Below, in pieces: positions 1 to 9,161 of a DNA stretch of 64,000 bases (positions are counted from its first letter, which is position 1; each line of letters begins with the position of its first letter). This stretch comes from Raineyella sp. W15-4 (GTDB lineage Bacteria; Actinomycetota; Actinomycetes; Propionibacteriales; Propionibacteriaceae): the NCBI RefSeq assembly GCF_033170155.1, contig NZ_CP137079.1, forward strand, positions 1,178,001 to 1,242,000, given 5' to 3'. The position numbers and the translations under genes are program-made. The notes under the pieces are model-generated. The model was not told the origin of the DNA and made no database searches. It saw nothing but the letters and a program-made list of their open reading frames with translations.

Positions 1-396
1 GACGGGAGCAGCAGTGGCGGCGGGAACGCGGGCGGAGGCTCCGGTGGAGGAAGTAGCACACCGCCACCGCCGAAGACCCCGGCACCGGCACCCGCCGCGG
101 GTGGTGGAGGTGCCGCCGCAGGCGGGGGCGGCGCGGCCGCGGCCGGCCCCGTGGCCGCAGGGGTGGTGGTCGGGGCGAGTGTCGCCAAGGGTGCCGCGAC
201 CGCCGGGCCGAAGGCCGGAACGGCGCTGGGAACCCAGGGCGAGCACGCCGCCGACGCAGCCGCGCAGACAACGCCACCGCCCGCCGCCTCACCTGCGGCA
301 CCGCCGTCAATCTCGGCACCACGACCGCCGAGCACCGACCCGTCACCGCCGCCGAAGCAGCCCCCGCCGCCCGCGCCACGCCCACCAAAGGAGTAG
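1..396 (+). CDS. C-terminal tail of a conjugation membrane protein (partial)
   Basis: The open frame enters from the left edge and stops at TAG 394-396, immediately before the SCO6880-like gene. What remains is almost all low complexity: a Gly/Ser-rich stretch, an Ala/Gly-rich stretch that could be the end of a membrane region, then a Pro-rich tail. In actinobacterial ICEs the gene just before the SCO6880-like gene often encodes a large polytopic protein (TrbL/VirB6-like) with such a tail. That assignment rests on position only, since no diagnostic domain lies inside the window. Confidence 0.55.
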   Translation, partial: DGSSSGGGNAGGGSGGGSSTPPPPKTPAPAPAAGGGGAAAGGGGAAAAGPVAAGVVVGASVAKGAATAGPKAGTALGTQGEHAADAAAQTTPPPAASPAAPPSISAPRPPSTDPSPPPKQPPPPAPRPPKE

Positions 397-399
397 ATG

Positions 400-1869
400 A
401 TGAGCAGCACGAACCAGGACCGGCCCACTGCGGGTGAACTCGTGCCGGTGAAGTTCTCCCGCCTCACCCGCCGCGGCGTCCTCCTCGGCCTGTCGCTGAC
501 CCAGCTCATCACACTCGCCATCGGCGGAGCCACACTCATCGGCGCGTTCTACGCCGGAGGTGGGATGCTGCTCGCCTACAGTGCCCCGATCTGGGTACTC
601 GCCGCCGCGCTGACTTGGATACCGATCGCGGGCCGGCCGATCGTGGAGTGGCTGCCCATCGCCTGCTGGTGGCTGTGGCGTACCACCGGCGGACAACTGC
701 TGTACCGGCGCAGGATCGTCGTCCCGCGCCCCGTCGGCACCCTCGCACTGCCCGGCGACATGGCGCGACTGCGCGAGTACACCGACCCCGACACCGGAGC
801 GGGGATGATCCACGACCCCCACGCCGCCACGTTGACCGTGGTGTGCGAGGTCACCCATCCCGCGTTCGTGCTCCTCGATCCCGGCGAGCAGGAACGCCGC
901 GTCAGCTCCTGGGGCCGGGTGCTGGCCACCGTCTGCCGCTCCGGGCGGATCGCGACTCTTCAGGTCTTGGAGCGGACTCTGCCGGACTCCGGCACCGGAC
1001 TGGCCGAATGGTGGGCCACCCACGGCACCCCGGACGGATCATGGGCGGCCGACACCTACGCAGAACTCATCGACCGTGCCGGACCCGCCGGCGAACGCCA
1101 CGCCACCACCCTCTCGCTGTCACTGGACATGAAGACCAGCGCTCGGCAGATCAGGACCGCGGGCGCCGGGATGCGCGGTGCTGCCGCCGTGCTGCGCCAA
1201 GAGATGAACACTCTCATCGCGGCGCTTCGCTCCGCCGACCTCTCGCCGTCGGGATGGCTGACACCAGGGCACATCGCGGTGATGCTGCGTTCCGCCTACG
1301 ACCCAGCGATCGCCGCCACGCTGGAACGGCACGGCAGGCTCGGCCAGTCCCTCGCGACCGCAGGGCCGGTTGCGGTCACCGAGACCTGGGGCAAGCTGCG
1401 CACCGACTCCGCCCACCACGCGGTGCTCTGGGTCAGCGAGTGGCCCAGGTCGCTCGTCTATCCGGGATTCCTGTCGCCCGTGCTGCTGTCCACCGGCATC
1501 CAGCGGTCGTTCTCGCTGATCTGCACCCCGATGCGCTCCGATGCCGCTGCTCGCGACATCCGCAGGAAGAAGGTCGAGCACATCTCCGACCAGGCCCAGC
1601 GCGCGAAGATCGGCCAGATCGAGGACGCCTCGCAGACCGCCGAGTATCACGACGTGCTCCAGCAAGAAGCCGACCTCACCGCCGGCCACGGCATCCTCCG
1701 CTACACCGGCCTCATCGCCGTCTCTGCGCCCACCGGCGAAGAGCTCGATGCCGCCGTCGCCGCGATCGAGCAGGCCGCGATCCAAGCCTCCTGTGAGACG
1801 CGGCTGCTCGTCGGCCAGCAAGCCGCCGCCTTCACCGCCGCCGCGCTCCCGCTCTGCCGGCGGGTCTGA
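400..1869 (+). CDS. SCO6880 family conjugation protein
   Basis: About 489 residues. Two hydrophobic helices lie near the N-terminus (roughly residues 30-85), followed by a long soluble domain rich in Arg and Ala. This layout matches the SCO6880 family found next to VirB4/VirD4 ATPases in actinobacterial conjugative elements; it is presumed to be an inner-membrane component of the transfer channel, with no known catalytic activity. Two ATGs are adjacent (397 and 400). The AAGGAG at 388-393 is six bases from the second, so 400 was chosen. It follows the preceding gene directly and ends 2 bp from the convergent CHAT gene. Confidence 0.8.
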   Translation: MSSTNQDRPTAGELVPVKFSRLTRRGVLLGLSLTQLITLAIGGATLIGAFYAGGGMLLAYSAPIWVLAAALTWIPIAGRPIVEWLPIACWWLWRTTGGQLLYRRRIVVPRPVGTLALPGDMARLREYTDPDTGAGMIHDPHAATLTVVCEVTHPAFVLLDPGEQERRVSSWGRVLATVCRSGRIATLQVLERTLPDSGTGLAEWWATHGTPDGSWAADTYAELIDRAGPAGERHATTLSLSLDMKTSARQIRTAGAGMRGAAAVLRQEMNTLIAALRSADLSPSGWLTPGHIAVMLRSAYDPAIAATLERHGRLGQSLATAGPVAVTETWGKLRTDSAHHAVLWVSEWPRSLVYPGFLSPVLLSTGIQRSFSLICTPMRSDAAARDIRRKKVEHISDQAQRAKIGQIEDASQTAEYHDVLQQEADLTAGHGILRYTGLIAVSAPTGEELDAAVAAIEQAAIQASCETRLLVGQQAAAFTAAALPLCRRV

Positions 1870-1871
1870 GT

Positions 1872-2969
1872 TCAGCCTTCAGGGCTGACGAGGATCGTGG
1901 CTGATGGATCGACATCGGGTGCCCAAGCAAGGGTCGGCAGGTCAGCGCTTTCCAGTCCCGCGAGTTCGAGCGCAGCCTGTCCCGACAGATGCGAAGAGAT
2001 GATGGACTGCCCGTTTGCGACTGCCGCGTAGAACTGTGCGGCGTAGTTGATCGCATCGGCGTCTTCGATGCTGTCGGCCATCCCGATCGCGAACGGCACG
2101 ACTCGAGCCACCAGGTCGTCGATCTGGGCTGCGGAGCGACACGAGTTCAGCAGGACGAGGAGCGGAGGATCGTCGGTTGCGCTGATCGCGCGTGCGAAGG
2201 CTAGCGCCGTCACGATCACTCCCTCGTGGGGTTCGTCTGCTTCATCCTCAAAGACGATCAGGTCGTCGTTGCTGTGGCCCGAGAAGTGGACCACGTGAGG
2301 ACGGAACTTCGTGATGCCGTCCAGTAGGTCAGCCGTAGTTGCTGCTGGCCGCACATCGAGTTCGATCTGGTCACGGTGCAAAGCCGACTCGACCGCTGCC
2401 CGGATGCGCTTCTGCTCCCTTCCAACGCGGAGGTCACCTTCGGCCGAAGCACCCAGCATGAGCACTCGGAGCTTCTCCGGCTTGGGCGCTGGGAGCTGAC
2501 GCAGCGCGTGACTGACGGCTACCTCGGCACCGCTGATCCGCGATTCAAGCTGGGCACGTTCAGCCGCCGCCCGCCGGTCGGCACGCTGCTGCTCGCTCTT
2601 TCGGCGTCTCTCGGCGGCATCGGCCTCCGACTGTTCGGCACGGGAGAGCTTGGTCTGTAGCGCGGCCTCGTCCTTCGCGTAGCCGGCTGCCCGGGTCTGC
2701 CAGCGGCTGGCCTCCTTGCCCGCAGTCTCCGCTTCCTTCTCGCGGCGCTCGGCGTCCCGCAACTTGCTGCTGCGGGTGGAACTGCTCGTCGTCTTTGCGG
2801 CAGCCTGCCGCGCCTTGGCGGCATCGGCTCGCTTCGAGGACTCCTTCGACCGGTACTCACCCGCCTTCTTGTCCGCGTCGATCCGCTGTTTGCGCTTGCG
2901 GTCAAGCTGTCCTCGGTACTGACTTGCGCTCACTCTGTCGGGCTCCTGCCTCGTTTGCCCTCGTGTCAT
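1872..2969 (-). CDS. CHAT-domain (caspase-like) protease with N-terminal coiled coil
   Basis: 365 residues. Residues about 20-155 are a long, highly charged Lys/Arg/Glu/Ala coiled coil. Residues about 165-365 form a CHAT domain: the putative catalytic His232 lies in the HFSGH motif and the putative catalytic Cys277 in the LLNSC motif, each after a hydrophobic strand as expected for a caspase fold. CHAT proteases cut protein partners and are frequent effectors in antiphage and cell-death modules. This gene is the only one on the minus strand in the conjugation block and separates two transfer genes, so it looks like ICE cargo. Its substrate cannot be told from sequence. A TAGCGT element just before the ATG would allow a leaderless transcript. 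Confidence 0.75.
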   Translation of the reverse strand: MTRGQTRQEPDRVSASQYRGQLDRKRKQRIDADKKAGEYRSKESSKRADAAKARQAAAKTTSSSTRSSKLRDAERREKEAETAGKEASRWQTRAAGYAKDEAALQTKLSRAEQSEADAAERRRKSEQQRADRRAAAERAQLESRISGAEVAVSHALRQLPAPKPEKLRVLMLGASAEGDLRVGREQKRIRAAVESALHRDQIELDVRPAATTADLLDGITKFRPHVVHFSGHSNDDLIVFEDEADEPHEGVIVTALAFARAISATDDPPLLVLLNSCRSAAQIDDLVARVVPFAIGMADSIEDADAINYAAQFYAAVANGQSIISSHLSGQAALELAGLESADLPTLAWAPDVDPSATILVSPEG

Positions 2970-3048
2970 CTACAACGCTAGGCCGCACCACCGACATTTT
3001 CCGTTCGCTGGTGCGCACCTCCCCGTCATACGGCACCAGGAGGTCACC

Positions 3049-3879
3049 ATGCCTACGTTCTTCGATTCGACTGCCGACGCCGCCGAGGCGTCCGAAGCCT
3101 TGCGCGGCCTCGCGCACGCGAGCCGGGGCTTCGATCAGCCCGCCGAGATGTACGGGGTGATCGGTGATCTGTCCTCGGGCATGCGCTCGCTGCGGCAGGC
3201 GCTCGACCAGATCGCCGATGTTCACGAGCGCAAGGCCGCGCACGCGTTCAACGACGCCGGAAGCCACGAGGCAGGCGTGCGGGAGGCGCTCGCTGCTGCG
3301 GAAGAGTTGCGTCAGGCCGCGAACCTCGTTAACCGGGCCCACGACCGGCTCGCGGAAGGCTTCATCGCCGCGGGGCGGATCGCCTGGCACCCCGAGCCCG
3401 CCGTCGAGGAGGTCATGCCGTCGCGGTGGGTCAGCGTGGTGTTCCTCCAGGGCGAGGAGGCCGACCGGCCGTTGCACATCCTGGGCGAGCTGGGACACGT
3501 GGATGCGGTGGACTTCCTCGCGCAGTGGGACTACGGCGACGAGACCACGCAGGCCGCGCTGGAGAACGGGTATGTCTACGACAAGCCCGGCGAGGGCACC
3601 AACGATCGGGTTGCGCTCTCGGGCGACTACGCGCTGGTCGTCAACCCGCATATCGGCTACGTCTCGCTGCTGCGCCGCTACACCGAACCAGAGGCCGAGC
3701 CCCAGGATGCCGAGCTGGTCGAACCGGCTCCGGTGCAGCCGGGGCCGGAGCTTCTGGTGTCGTACTCGTCGCCGGGCGCTCCGAAGCGAGCCGACCCGCC
3801 GACCCCGAAGCGGGATGGGTCGTGGTTCGAGCCGGCCAAGATCACGGCGGTCAAGCAGTCGCGGGGGCTGGTGCGGTGA
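3049..3879 (+). CDS. Conserved ICE protein of unknown function
   Basis: 276 residues with no recognised catalytic motif. The first 110 residues are Ala/Glu-rich and predicted largely helical; the centre (about 125-220) is mixed alpha/beta; the C-terminus is a basic Pro-rich tail. AGGAGG lies six bases before the ATG. Its stop overlaps the GTG of the VirB4-like ATPase by GTGA, so the two are probably translationally coupled and the product likely serves DNA transfer. I do not recognise the family. Confidence 0.6.
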   Translation: MPTFFDSTADAAEASEALRGLAHASRGFDQPAEMYGVIGDLSSGMRSLRQALDQIADVHERKAAHAFNDAGSHEAGVREALAAAEELRQAANLVNRAHDRLAEGFIAAGRIAWHPEPAVEEVMPSRWVSVVFLQGEEADRPLHILGELGHVDAVDFLAQWDYGDETTQAALENGYVYDKPGEGTNDRVALSGDYALVVNPHIGYVSLLRRYTEPEAEPQDAELVEPAPVQPGPELLVSYSSPGAPKRADPPTPKRDGSWFEPAKITAVKQSRGLVR

Positions 3880-5360
3880 CCGAGGATCGCGCGCGGCTGC
3901 ATACCGCTGTCCTGGTGGCACCGTCGAAGGAGCGGCGGAAGCTCCGCAAGCAGCGCCGCAAGGCCGAGGCCCGACTCCACGCCGAGCAGCGAAGGACCGC
4001 GCTCGCCGCCGCGAAGGCAAAGGCCGAGGAGGAGCGTGCCGAGCGCCGCGCGACGGTCTACCTGCCGAAGGCAGGCGAGTCCGGCGCTGCGCGGCTGCGC
4101 ACTCCGGGCCGGTTCCATCTGACGCGGCATCAGGACACGTCGGCGACGCTGGCGGGTGCGTACCCGTTCGTCGCCGAGGGCGGTCTCGGCGCCGATGGCG
4201 TGTTCGTCGGCCAAGACCTCTACTCGGGCGGGAGTTTCGTCTACGACCCGTGGGTGCTCTACGCACGCGGCATCATCACCGCACCCAACGTGGTGCTGGC
4301 CGGGATCGTCGGCTCCGGCAAGTCATCGCTGGCCAAGTCCCTCTACACGCGCTCGCTACCGTTCGGACGGCGCGTATACGTGCCCGGCGACCCGAAGGGC
4401 GAACACACCGCCGTCGCCAACGCCGTCGGTGGACGTGCCATCGTCCTCGGTCACGGACTCAACACTCGCCTGAATCCGCTCGATGAAGGCCACCGGCCCA
4501 GCGGTCTCTCGGATGAGCAATGGGCGTCCACTGTCGCAGCCCGACGGCGTGACCTGATCGGCGCACTCGCGGAGACCGTGCTCGCGCGGGGATTGTCGCC
4601 GTTGGAGCACACCGCGATCGACATCGCCCTGACCCAGACCGTGCGGGAGAACGATGTGCCGATCCTGCCGATGGTCGTTGACCGCATCCTCGCCCCGAGC
4701 GCGGATGCCGACGGCCGGTTGGCCGAGGACGGCAGGCTCGTCGGCCACGCGCTGCGCCGTCTCGTGGCCGGCGACCTGGCCGGACTGTTCGACGGGCCTT
4801 CGACGGTCGCGTTCGACCCGTCGCTGCCGATGATCTCGCTCGACCTCTCGCGCGTCACCGAGAACTCGACGCTCATTTCGGTGTTGATGACGTGCTCGTC
4901 GGCGTGGATGGAGTCCGCGCTGCTCGACCCGAACGGTGGACAGCGGTGGGTGATCTACGACGAGGCCTGGCGGCTCATGTCCCATCCAGCGCTGCTGCGG
5001 CGGATGGATGCGCACTGGCGACTCGCGCGGCACTACGGGATCGCGAACATGCTGATCTTCCACAAGCTCACCGACCTCGACAACGTGGGCGACCAAGGCT
5101 CAGCCATGCGCTCCCTGGCGAACTCACTACTCGCGAACGCGGAAACGCGGATCGTGTACCGGCAGGAGTCCGACCAGCTCGGACCGACCGCGACCGCCCT
5201 CGGTCTGACCGGCACGGAGCAGCAGCTCTTGCCGAACCTTGGCGTCGGCCAAGGGCTGTGGCGGATCAAGGCCAGGAGCTTCGTCTGCCAGCACCAACTC
5301 CACCCCGACGAACTCGCCCTGTTCGACACCAGCAGCCGCGCCGCAGGAGGACACCGATGA
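3876..5360 (+). CDS. VirB4/TraC-like conjugation ATPase
   Basis: 494 residues from the GTG at 3876, which overlaps the previous stop (GTGA). An in-frame opening continues upstream inside the preceding gene but is overlapping noise. A basic coiled N-terminus (about residues 15-55) is followed by a RecA-like domain with Walker A GIVGSGKSS and Walker B WVIYDEAW. This fits the hexameric ATPase that powers a type IV secretion channel at the inner membrane. The protein is shorter than classical VirB4 (about 800 residues), the usual form in actinobacterial elements, where the N-terminal domain is reduced. The next gene starts inside its stop codon. Confidence 0.85.
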   Translation: MTEDRARLHTAVLVAPSKERRKLRKQRRKAEARLHAEQRRTALAAAKAKAEEERAERRATVYLPKAGESGAARLRTPGRFHLTRHQDTSATLAGAYPFVAEGGLGADGVFVGQDLYSGGSFVYDPWVLYARGIITAPNVVLAGIVGSGKSSLAKSLYTRSLPFGRRVYVPGDPKGEHTAVANAVGGRAIVLGHGLNTRLNPLDEGHRPSGLSDEQWASTVAARRRDLIGALAETVLARGLSPLEHTAIDIALTQTVRENDVPILPMVVDRILAPSADADGRLAEDGRLVGHALRRLVAGDLAGLFDGPSTVAFDPSLPMISLDLSRVTENSTLISVLMTCSSAWMESALLDPNGGQRWVIYDEAWRLMSHPALLRRMDAHWRLARHYGIANMLIFHKLTDLDNVGDQGSAMRSLANSLLANAETRIVYRQESDQLGPTATALGLTGTEQQLLPNLGVGQGLWRIKARSFVCQHQLHPDELALFDTSSRAAGGHR

Positions 5361-5905
5361 ACCTCACCGGCCCGCGCCGATCCACCCCGAACGAAGACGA
5401 TGCCACGGCTCCCGTCGAGCTGCCGCACGTCCTCGTCACCGTCGCTGCAGACGGCACCCTCACCGCCACGGTCGATGGAACACCGTTCGCGTCGCCGGAC
5501 GCGGGCGACTGGACGCGCGCGACGTTCGGGCCGCTCATGGATGCCATCACCAACGACCGCACCATCGCAGTCCGAGTCGAGGTGCGCGAGAACGACGGCA
5601 GCGTCTTCACCGACATCCTCCGCACCCGCAAACCCCGACGCGCAGTCGCACCGTCCGAGACCCCTGCGCCGGAAACTCGTCGAAGTCGCCACGCCCGACG
5701 GGTGCCGCGCTTGGCTGAGGTCACCGCGGGCGGGTTCGTGCCTGGCGAGGATGTCGCTGTCGCGACGATCGTCTCCCACACCGACGCTACCGGGACCGGC
5801 GAAGCCCGGACGCTCATCGACCTCGACGACCTACCCGACGGCACACACGAGGTGATCCTGTTCGGGCGCATCTCGGGCACGCTCGCGGTGCGGCGGCTGA
5901 CATGA
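5357..5905 (+). CDS. Small ICE protein between the VirB4-like and VirD4-like genes
   Basis: 182 residues from ATG 5357 (AGGAGG at 5345-5350). It overlaps the ATPase stop upstream and the VirD4-like start downstream, so it sits in a coupled operon. An N-terminal beta-rich part (about 20-90) has repeated short strands; an Arg/Pro linker follows, then a second beta-rich half. No motif is recognised. Its place suggests an accessory role in coupling the transfer ATPases. Confidence 0.6.
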   Translation: MNLTGPRRSTPNEDDATAPVELPHVLVTVAADGTLTATVDGTPFASPDAGDWTRATFGPLMDAITNDRTIAVRVEVRENDGSVFTDILRTRKPRRAVAPSETPAPETRRSRHARRVPRLAEVTAGGFVPGEDVAVATIVSHTDATGTGEARTLIDLDDLPDGTHEVILFGRISGTLAVRRLT

Positions 5906-7680
5906 ACCAGCGGCAGGCCGGGGGCATGGGCGACGAACTCACCAATGCCGCCCTCATTGGGCTGATCGGCATGTTCGGGATCGCCCTCGTTCTCCGCGCC
6001 GGTGGCAGTGTCGCCGCGTTCCTCACCGGCACACCCCAGCCAGACGCCGGCGCAGCGGCGGGACTCGCCGTGCTGTTCAACCCCGGCGACCCGGCAACCG
6101 CGCTCGGTGCCGACGGTCTCAACCCGGTCGCCTACTGGCTCGTCAGCGCGGCACTGCTCGGCGGACTCGCCACCGGGATCGTCTGGGTGTGGATCGTGCT
6201 GCGCCGCCACACGCGGAAGACCGAGACCGACCCGCACCGCCTTGCCGGGATCGCGACCAGCCATGAAGTCAAGACCGCAGCATCCGCGAAGGCACTGCTG
6301 CACCGCGCGGCCACACTGCGCCCCTCCTTGGAATCACCAGCCCCGCAGGATGTCGGCTACCTCCTCGGTGCCAGTCGCGGGACGGAGGTCTGGGCATCTG
6401 TCGAAGACTCGATCCTGCTGATCGGCCCACCCCGCTCAGGCAAGGGCCTACATGTCGTCATCAACGCGATCCTCGACGCACCCGGAGCGGTCGTCACCAC
6501 CAGCACCAGGCCCGACAACCTCACCGCGACCCTCCGCGCCCGACGCCGCAGGGGCGGACCGGTCGCGGTGTTCGACCCGCAACACCTCGCCGAAGGCATC
6601 CCCGCCGGGCTGCGCTGGTCGCCCATTCGCGGCTGTGACGATCCGCTGACCGCGATGATCCGCGCTAACGGCCTCGCAGCCGCCACAGGACTCAGCGCCG
6701 GAGGGGTCGAGTCCGGCGGGTTCTGGGAAGGCAAAACCCGCACCGCACTCCAAAGCCTGCTGCATGCCGCCGCGCTCGACGGCCGCCAGCCAGCCGAGCT
6801 GTTCAGATGGACCCTCGACCCCAGCGCCGCGTCCGAAGCCGTCGCCATCCTCAACTCACACCCGAACGCGGCGATGGGCTGGGACGACTCCCTGGCCGCG
6901 ATGATCGACGCCGACCCCAAGACCCGCGACAGCATCTGGCAAGGCGTCTCCCTCGCACTGGCCGCACTGGCCGACCCGCGCGTGCTCGATGCCGTCACGC
7001 CAGGCCCGCACGAGCACTTCGACCCCGAGACCTTCCTCACCGAACAAGGCACCCTGTACCTGCTCGCCACCGGAGCAGGAGCAGGAGCCTCGGCATCGCT
7101 GGTCGCGGCGTTCGTCGAAGACCTCATCGAAACCGCCCGCCGACTTGCCGCCCGCTCGCCCGGAGCACGGCTCGACCCGCCGCTACTGCTCGCGCTCGAC
7201 GAGATCGGGAATCTCGCACCGCTGCCGTCACTGCCGACGCTCATGGCCGAAGGCGGTGGCACCGGGATCACGACCATGCCGGTCTTGCAGTCCCTCGCAC
7301 AGGCTCGCGACAGGTGGAGTGAACACCAGGCCGGCGCGATCTGGGACGCTAGCATCGTCAAGATCATCCTCGGCGGCGCATCCAACAGCCGCGACCTCCA
7401 AGACCTCTCCACGCTCATCGGAGAGCGCGACGAGTACACCGACAGCGTGACACTCGGCGACCACGGCACCCGCTCCAACCAGCGCTCGATCCGCCGCGTC
7501 CCGATCCTGCCGCCAGACCGCATCCGCACCCTGCCATTCGGCACCGGCATTGCGATGCTGCGCTCCGCGCCGCCCATCGTCACCGACCTCCGCGCCTGGC
7601 CGACTCGCCCCGATGCCGCGCAACTCCGCAGCGACCGCGACGAACTCGAAACACTGCTGCGCCACCGCCCCGTCACCTGA
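5902..7680 (+). CDS. VirD4/TraG-type type IV coupling protein
   Basis: 592 residues. Two N-terminal membrane helices (about 13-40 and 78-100) precede a cytoplasmic ATPase domain with Walker A GPPRSGKG (175-182) and Walker B LLLALDEIGN, the arrangement of coupling proteins that recruit relaxase-bound DNA to the transfer channel. The length is normal for the family. The start overlaps the preceding stop as ATGA. It closes the transfer ATPase operon; an 80-bp gap follows before the SSB gene. Confidence 0.9.
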   Translation: MNQRQAGGMGDELTNAALIGLIGMFGIALVLRAGGSVAAFLTGTPQPDAGAAAGLAVLFNPGDPATALGADGLNPVAYWLVSAALLGGLATGIVWVWIVLRRHTRKTETDPHRLAGIATSHEVKTAASAKALLHRAATLRPSLESPAPQDVGYLLGASRGTEVWASVEDSILLIGPPRSGKGLHVVINAILDAPGAVVTTSTRPDNLTATLRARRRRGGPVAVFDPQHLAEGIPAGLRWSPIRGCDDPLTAMIRANGLAAATGLSAGGVESGGFWEGKTRTALQSLLHAAALDGRQPAELFRWTLDPSAASEAVAILNSHPNAAMGWDDSLAAMIDADPKTRDSIWQGVSLALAALADPRVLDAVTPGPHEHFDPETFLTEQGTLYLLATGAGAGASASLVAAFVEDLIETARRLAARSPGARLDPPLLLALDEIGNLAPLPSLPTLMAEGGGTGITTMPVLQSLAQARDRWSEHQAGAIWDASIVKIILGGASNSRDLQDLSTLIGERDEYTDSVTLGDHGTRSNQRSIRRVPILPPDRIRTLPFGTGIAMLRSAPPIVTDLRAWPTRPDAAQLRSDRDELETLLRHRPVT

Positions 7681-7762
7681 CGCTGCGTCTGGGTGCCGAA
7701 GCGCACCTGCCTGACACAGCGGCCACACACGGCTGGTCGCCCGAGTTCAGGAGGACGCCATC

Positions 7763-8200
7763 ATGGCCATTCGTACCCACCAGTCCATCTCCGGCTTTGT
7801 CGCCTCGGACCCGCAGCTCAGCTACACCGACCGCGGCGACGCACGGCTCTACATGAAGGTCGGCATCGAGCATTACCGCAAGGAGCCCGACAACTCCTTC
7901 ACGCAACTGGAGACGACGTTCCACGACCTCATTGCGTATCGCGGTGCTGCCGAGCAGGGAGCCGAGCGGCTCGCCAAGGGCGACAACATCATCGCCGACG
8001 GACGGGTGCGCGACTACTCCTACGAGCGCAACGGCCAGCGGTACGAGGGCGAGGAGTTCATCGCGACGCGCATCGGACACGACCTCGCCCGCACCCGCTA
8101 CGAGGTGGATCGCAGCGAACGCACTTCCGGCCGAGACGCCGCGGCGTTCACCGGACCTCAGCAGGCCGCGCCGTCCACCGCGGCTGCCATCGGAATGTGA
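7763..8200 (+). CDS. ssb: ICE-borne single-stranded DNA-binding protein
   Basis: 145 residues with an OB-fold layout: an N-terminal strand region, a central segment ending in a GDNIIADGRV turn, then an Ala/Pro-rich tail lacking the acidic DDEPPF-like tip of chromosomal SSBs. AGGAGG lies just before the ATG. Conjugative elements often carry SSBs that protect transferred single strands. A second, longer SSB gene lies at 55.6 kb. Confidence 0.8.
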   Translation: MAIRTHQSISGFVASDPQLSYTDRGDARLYMKVGIEHYRKEPDNSFTQLETTFHDLIAYRGAAEQGAERLAKGDNIIADGRVRDYSYERNGQRYEGEEFIATRIGHDLARTRYEVDRSERTSGRDAAAFTGPQQAAPSTAAAIGM

Positions 8201-8211
8201 GCGATCCCGCC

Positions 8212-8775
8212 ATGAGCGATCAGTTCCACCCTGAGCACGACGACATGCCACCCGAGGCAGGTCTCGCGTCCCCGCGTTTCGACGTGCCCGAGCCGCCGCA
8301 TCCGGTCAACTGGAATCTGCTGACCGCCAACGATCTCGAAGCCGAGTTGCTCGAACTGAACCGTTGGGTGGACTGGCTTCGCCACACCTACGGACTTCCG
8401 GCCAGCGTCGTTCCGCCCTACTGGCACCGTCACCCCGAGCTCCTCTGGGAACTGTCGGCGCTGCACCTGCACTGGCTGTGCGCATACGACCCCGAGCAGA
8501 ATGGGTCGGCACCGCTCGGCTGGCACCGCGACTTCGCCGATGCCCGTGCCCGCCTTCGTGATTGGGTGTCGGCCTGCGGTACGCGGCTCGACCGAGACCG
8601 CCCGACTCGCCAGACGAGCTGGCCCGGTGAAGACCCCACTCAGCCCATCGAGGACTCACCGATCACGGATCGCGACGAAGACTTCGTTCGGTTCGTGATC
8701 GACATGGTGGATGCGCGCCAGGAAGCAGAGGATGCCTTCTTCGCGGGCATCGACCCGGAGACGGGCGAGGTGTGA
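8212..8775 (+). CDS. Hypothetical ICE protein
   Basis: 187 residues from ATG 8212. The protein is acidic, rich in Trp and His in its central third and has a disordered Pro-rich N-terminus and acidic C-terminus. No membrane segment or catalytic motif is visible. It is 11 bp downstream of ssb and 3 bp before the next small gene, so all three are probably co-transcribed. Function unknown. Confidence 0.6.
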   Translation: MSDQFHPEHDDMPPEAGLASPRFDVPEPPHPVNWNLLTANDLEAELLELNRWVDWLRHTYGLPASVVPPYWHRHPELLWELSALHLHWLCAYDPEQNGSAPLGWHRDFADARARLRDWVSACGTRLDRDRPTRQTSWPGEDPTQPIEDSPITDRDEDFVRFVIDMVDARQEAEDAFFAGIDPETGEV

Positions 8776-8778
8776 ATC

Positions 8779-8985
8779 GTGGCGCGCCGCTATGAACGGA
8801 AGACCGGGCAGCGTCAACAGAGCGAGCGCGAGCTGACGATCCGCGCCGAGTTCCACGAGCCGCCCGACCTGGACAAGCTCTGCGAGCTGCTGATCCGCCT
8901 GGCGCTCCAACAGTCGGGAGCGTGCCGTTCGGAGGGATCGACGCGACCGAAGCGCCCTCGTGCCTCCGCGAGCGCGTCGTCGTAG
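8779..8985 (+). CDS. Small basic ICE protein
   Basis: 68 residues from a GTG start three bases after the preceding stop. The N-terminus is Arg/Lys/Gln-rich, the middle (about 25-46) could form an amphipathic helix, and the C-terminus is Ser/Ala/Arg-rich. Small basic proteins of this size often lie before the integrase in actinobacterial elements. No family is recognised; an excisionase-like role is possible but unsupported. Confidence 0.5.
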   Translation: MARRYERKTGQRQQSERELTIRAEFHEPPDLDKLCELLIRLALQQSGACRSEGSTRPKRPRASASASS

Positions 8986-8993
8986 AATGGAGG

Positions 8994-9115
8994 CATCCGT
9001 CGCGGATGGCGGATGTTGTGGTCCTAGCGCTTCGCCGCCACGGCGAGGCAAAGTAAACGTGGCCGACTCGGCCTAGTCCTACAGCCTTCGGGCTCTTCTC
9101 ACGATCAACATCCGC
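8994..9115 (+). ncRNA. Candidate multibranched structured RNA upstream of the integrase
   Basis: A perfect 10-bp closing stem (GCGGATGTTG at 9009-9018 with CAACATCCGC at 9106-9115) encloses at least three internal hairpins: TCGCCG/CGGCGA at 9032-9046, GGCCG/CGGCC at 9061-9073 and AGCC-TTCG-GGCT at 9083-9094. The hexamer CATCCG occurs at 8994-8999 and 9109-9114, and its partner CGGATG at 9003-9008 and 9010-9015, so two mutually exclusive folds can form. No ORF fits here. It may be a leader that controls the integrase gene or a separate RNA. Confidence 0.5.
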
Positions 9116-9161
9116 TCTCACAAGTCCGCGTCGGCAGGACCAGTGACTGTGGAGAAGAGCC

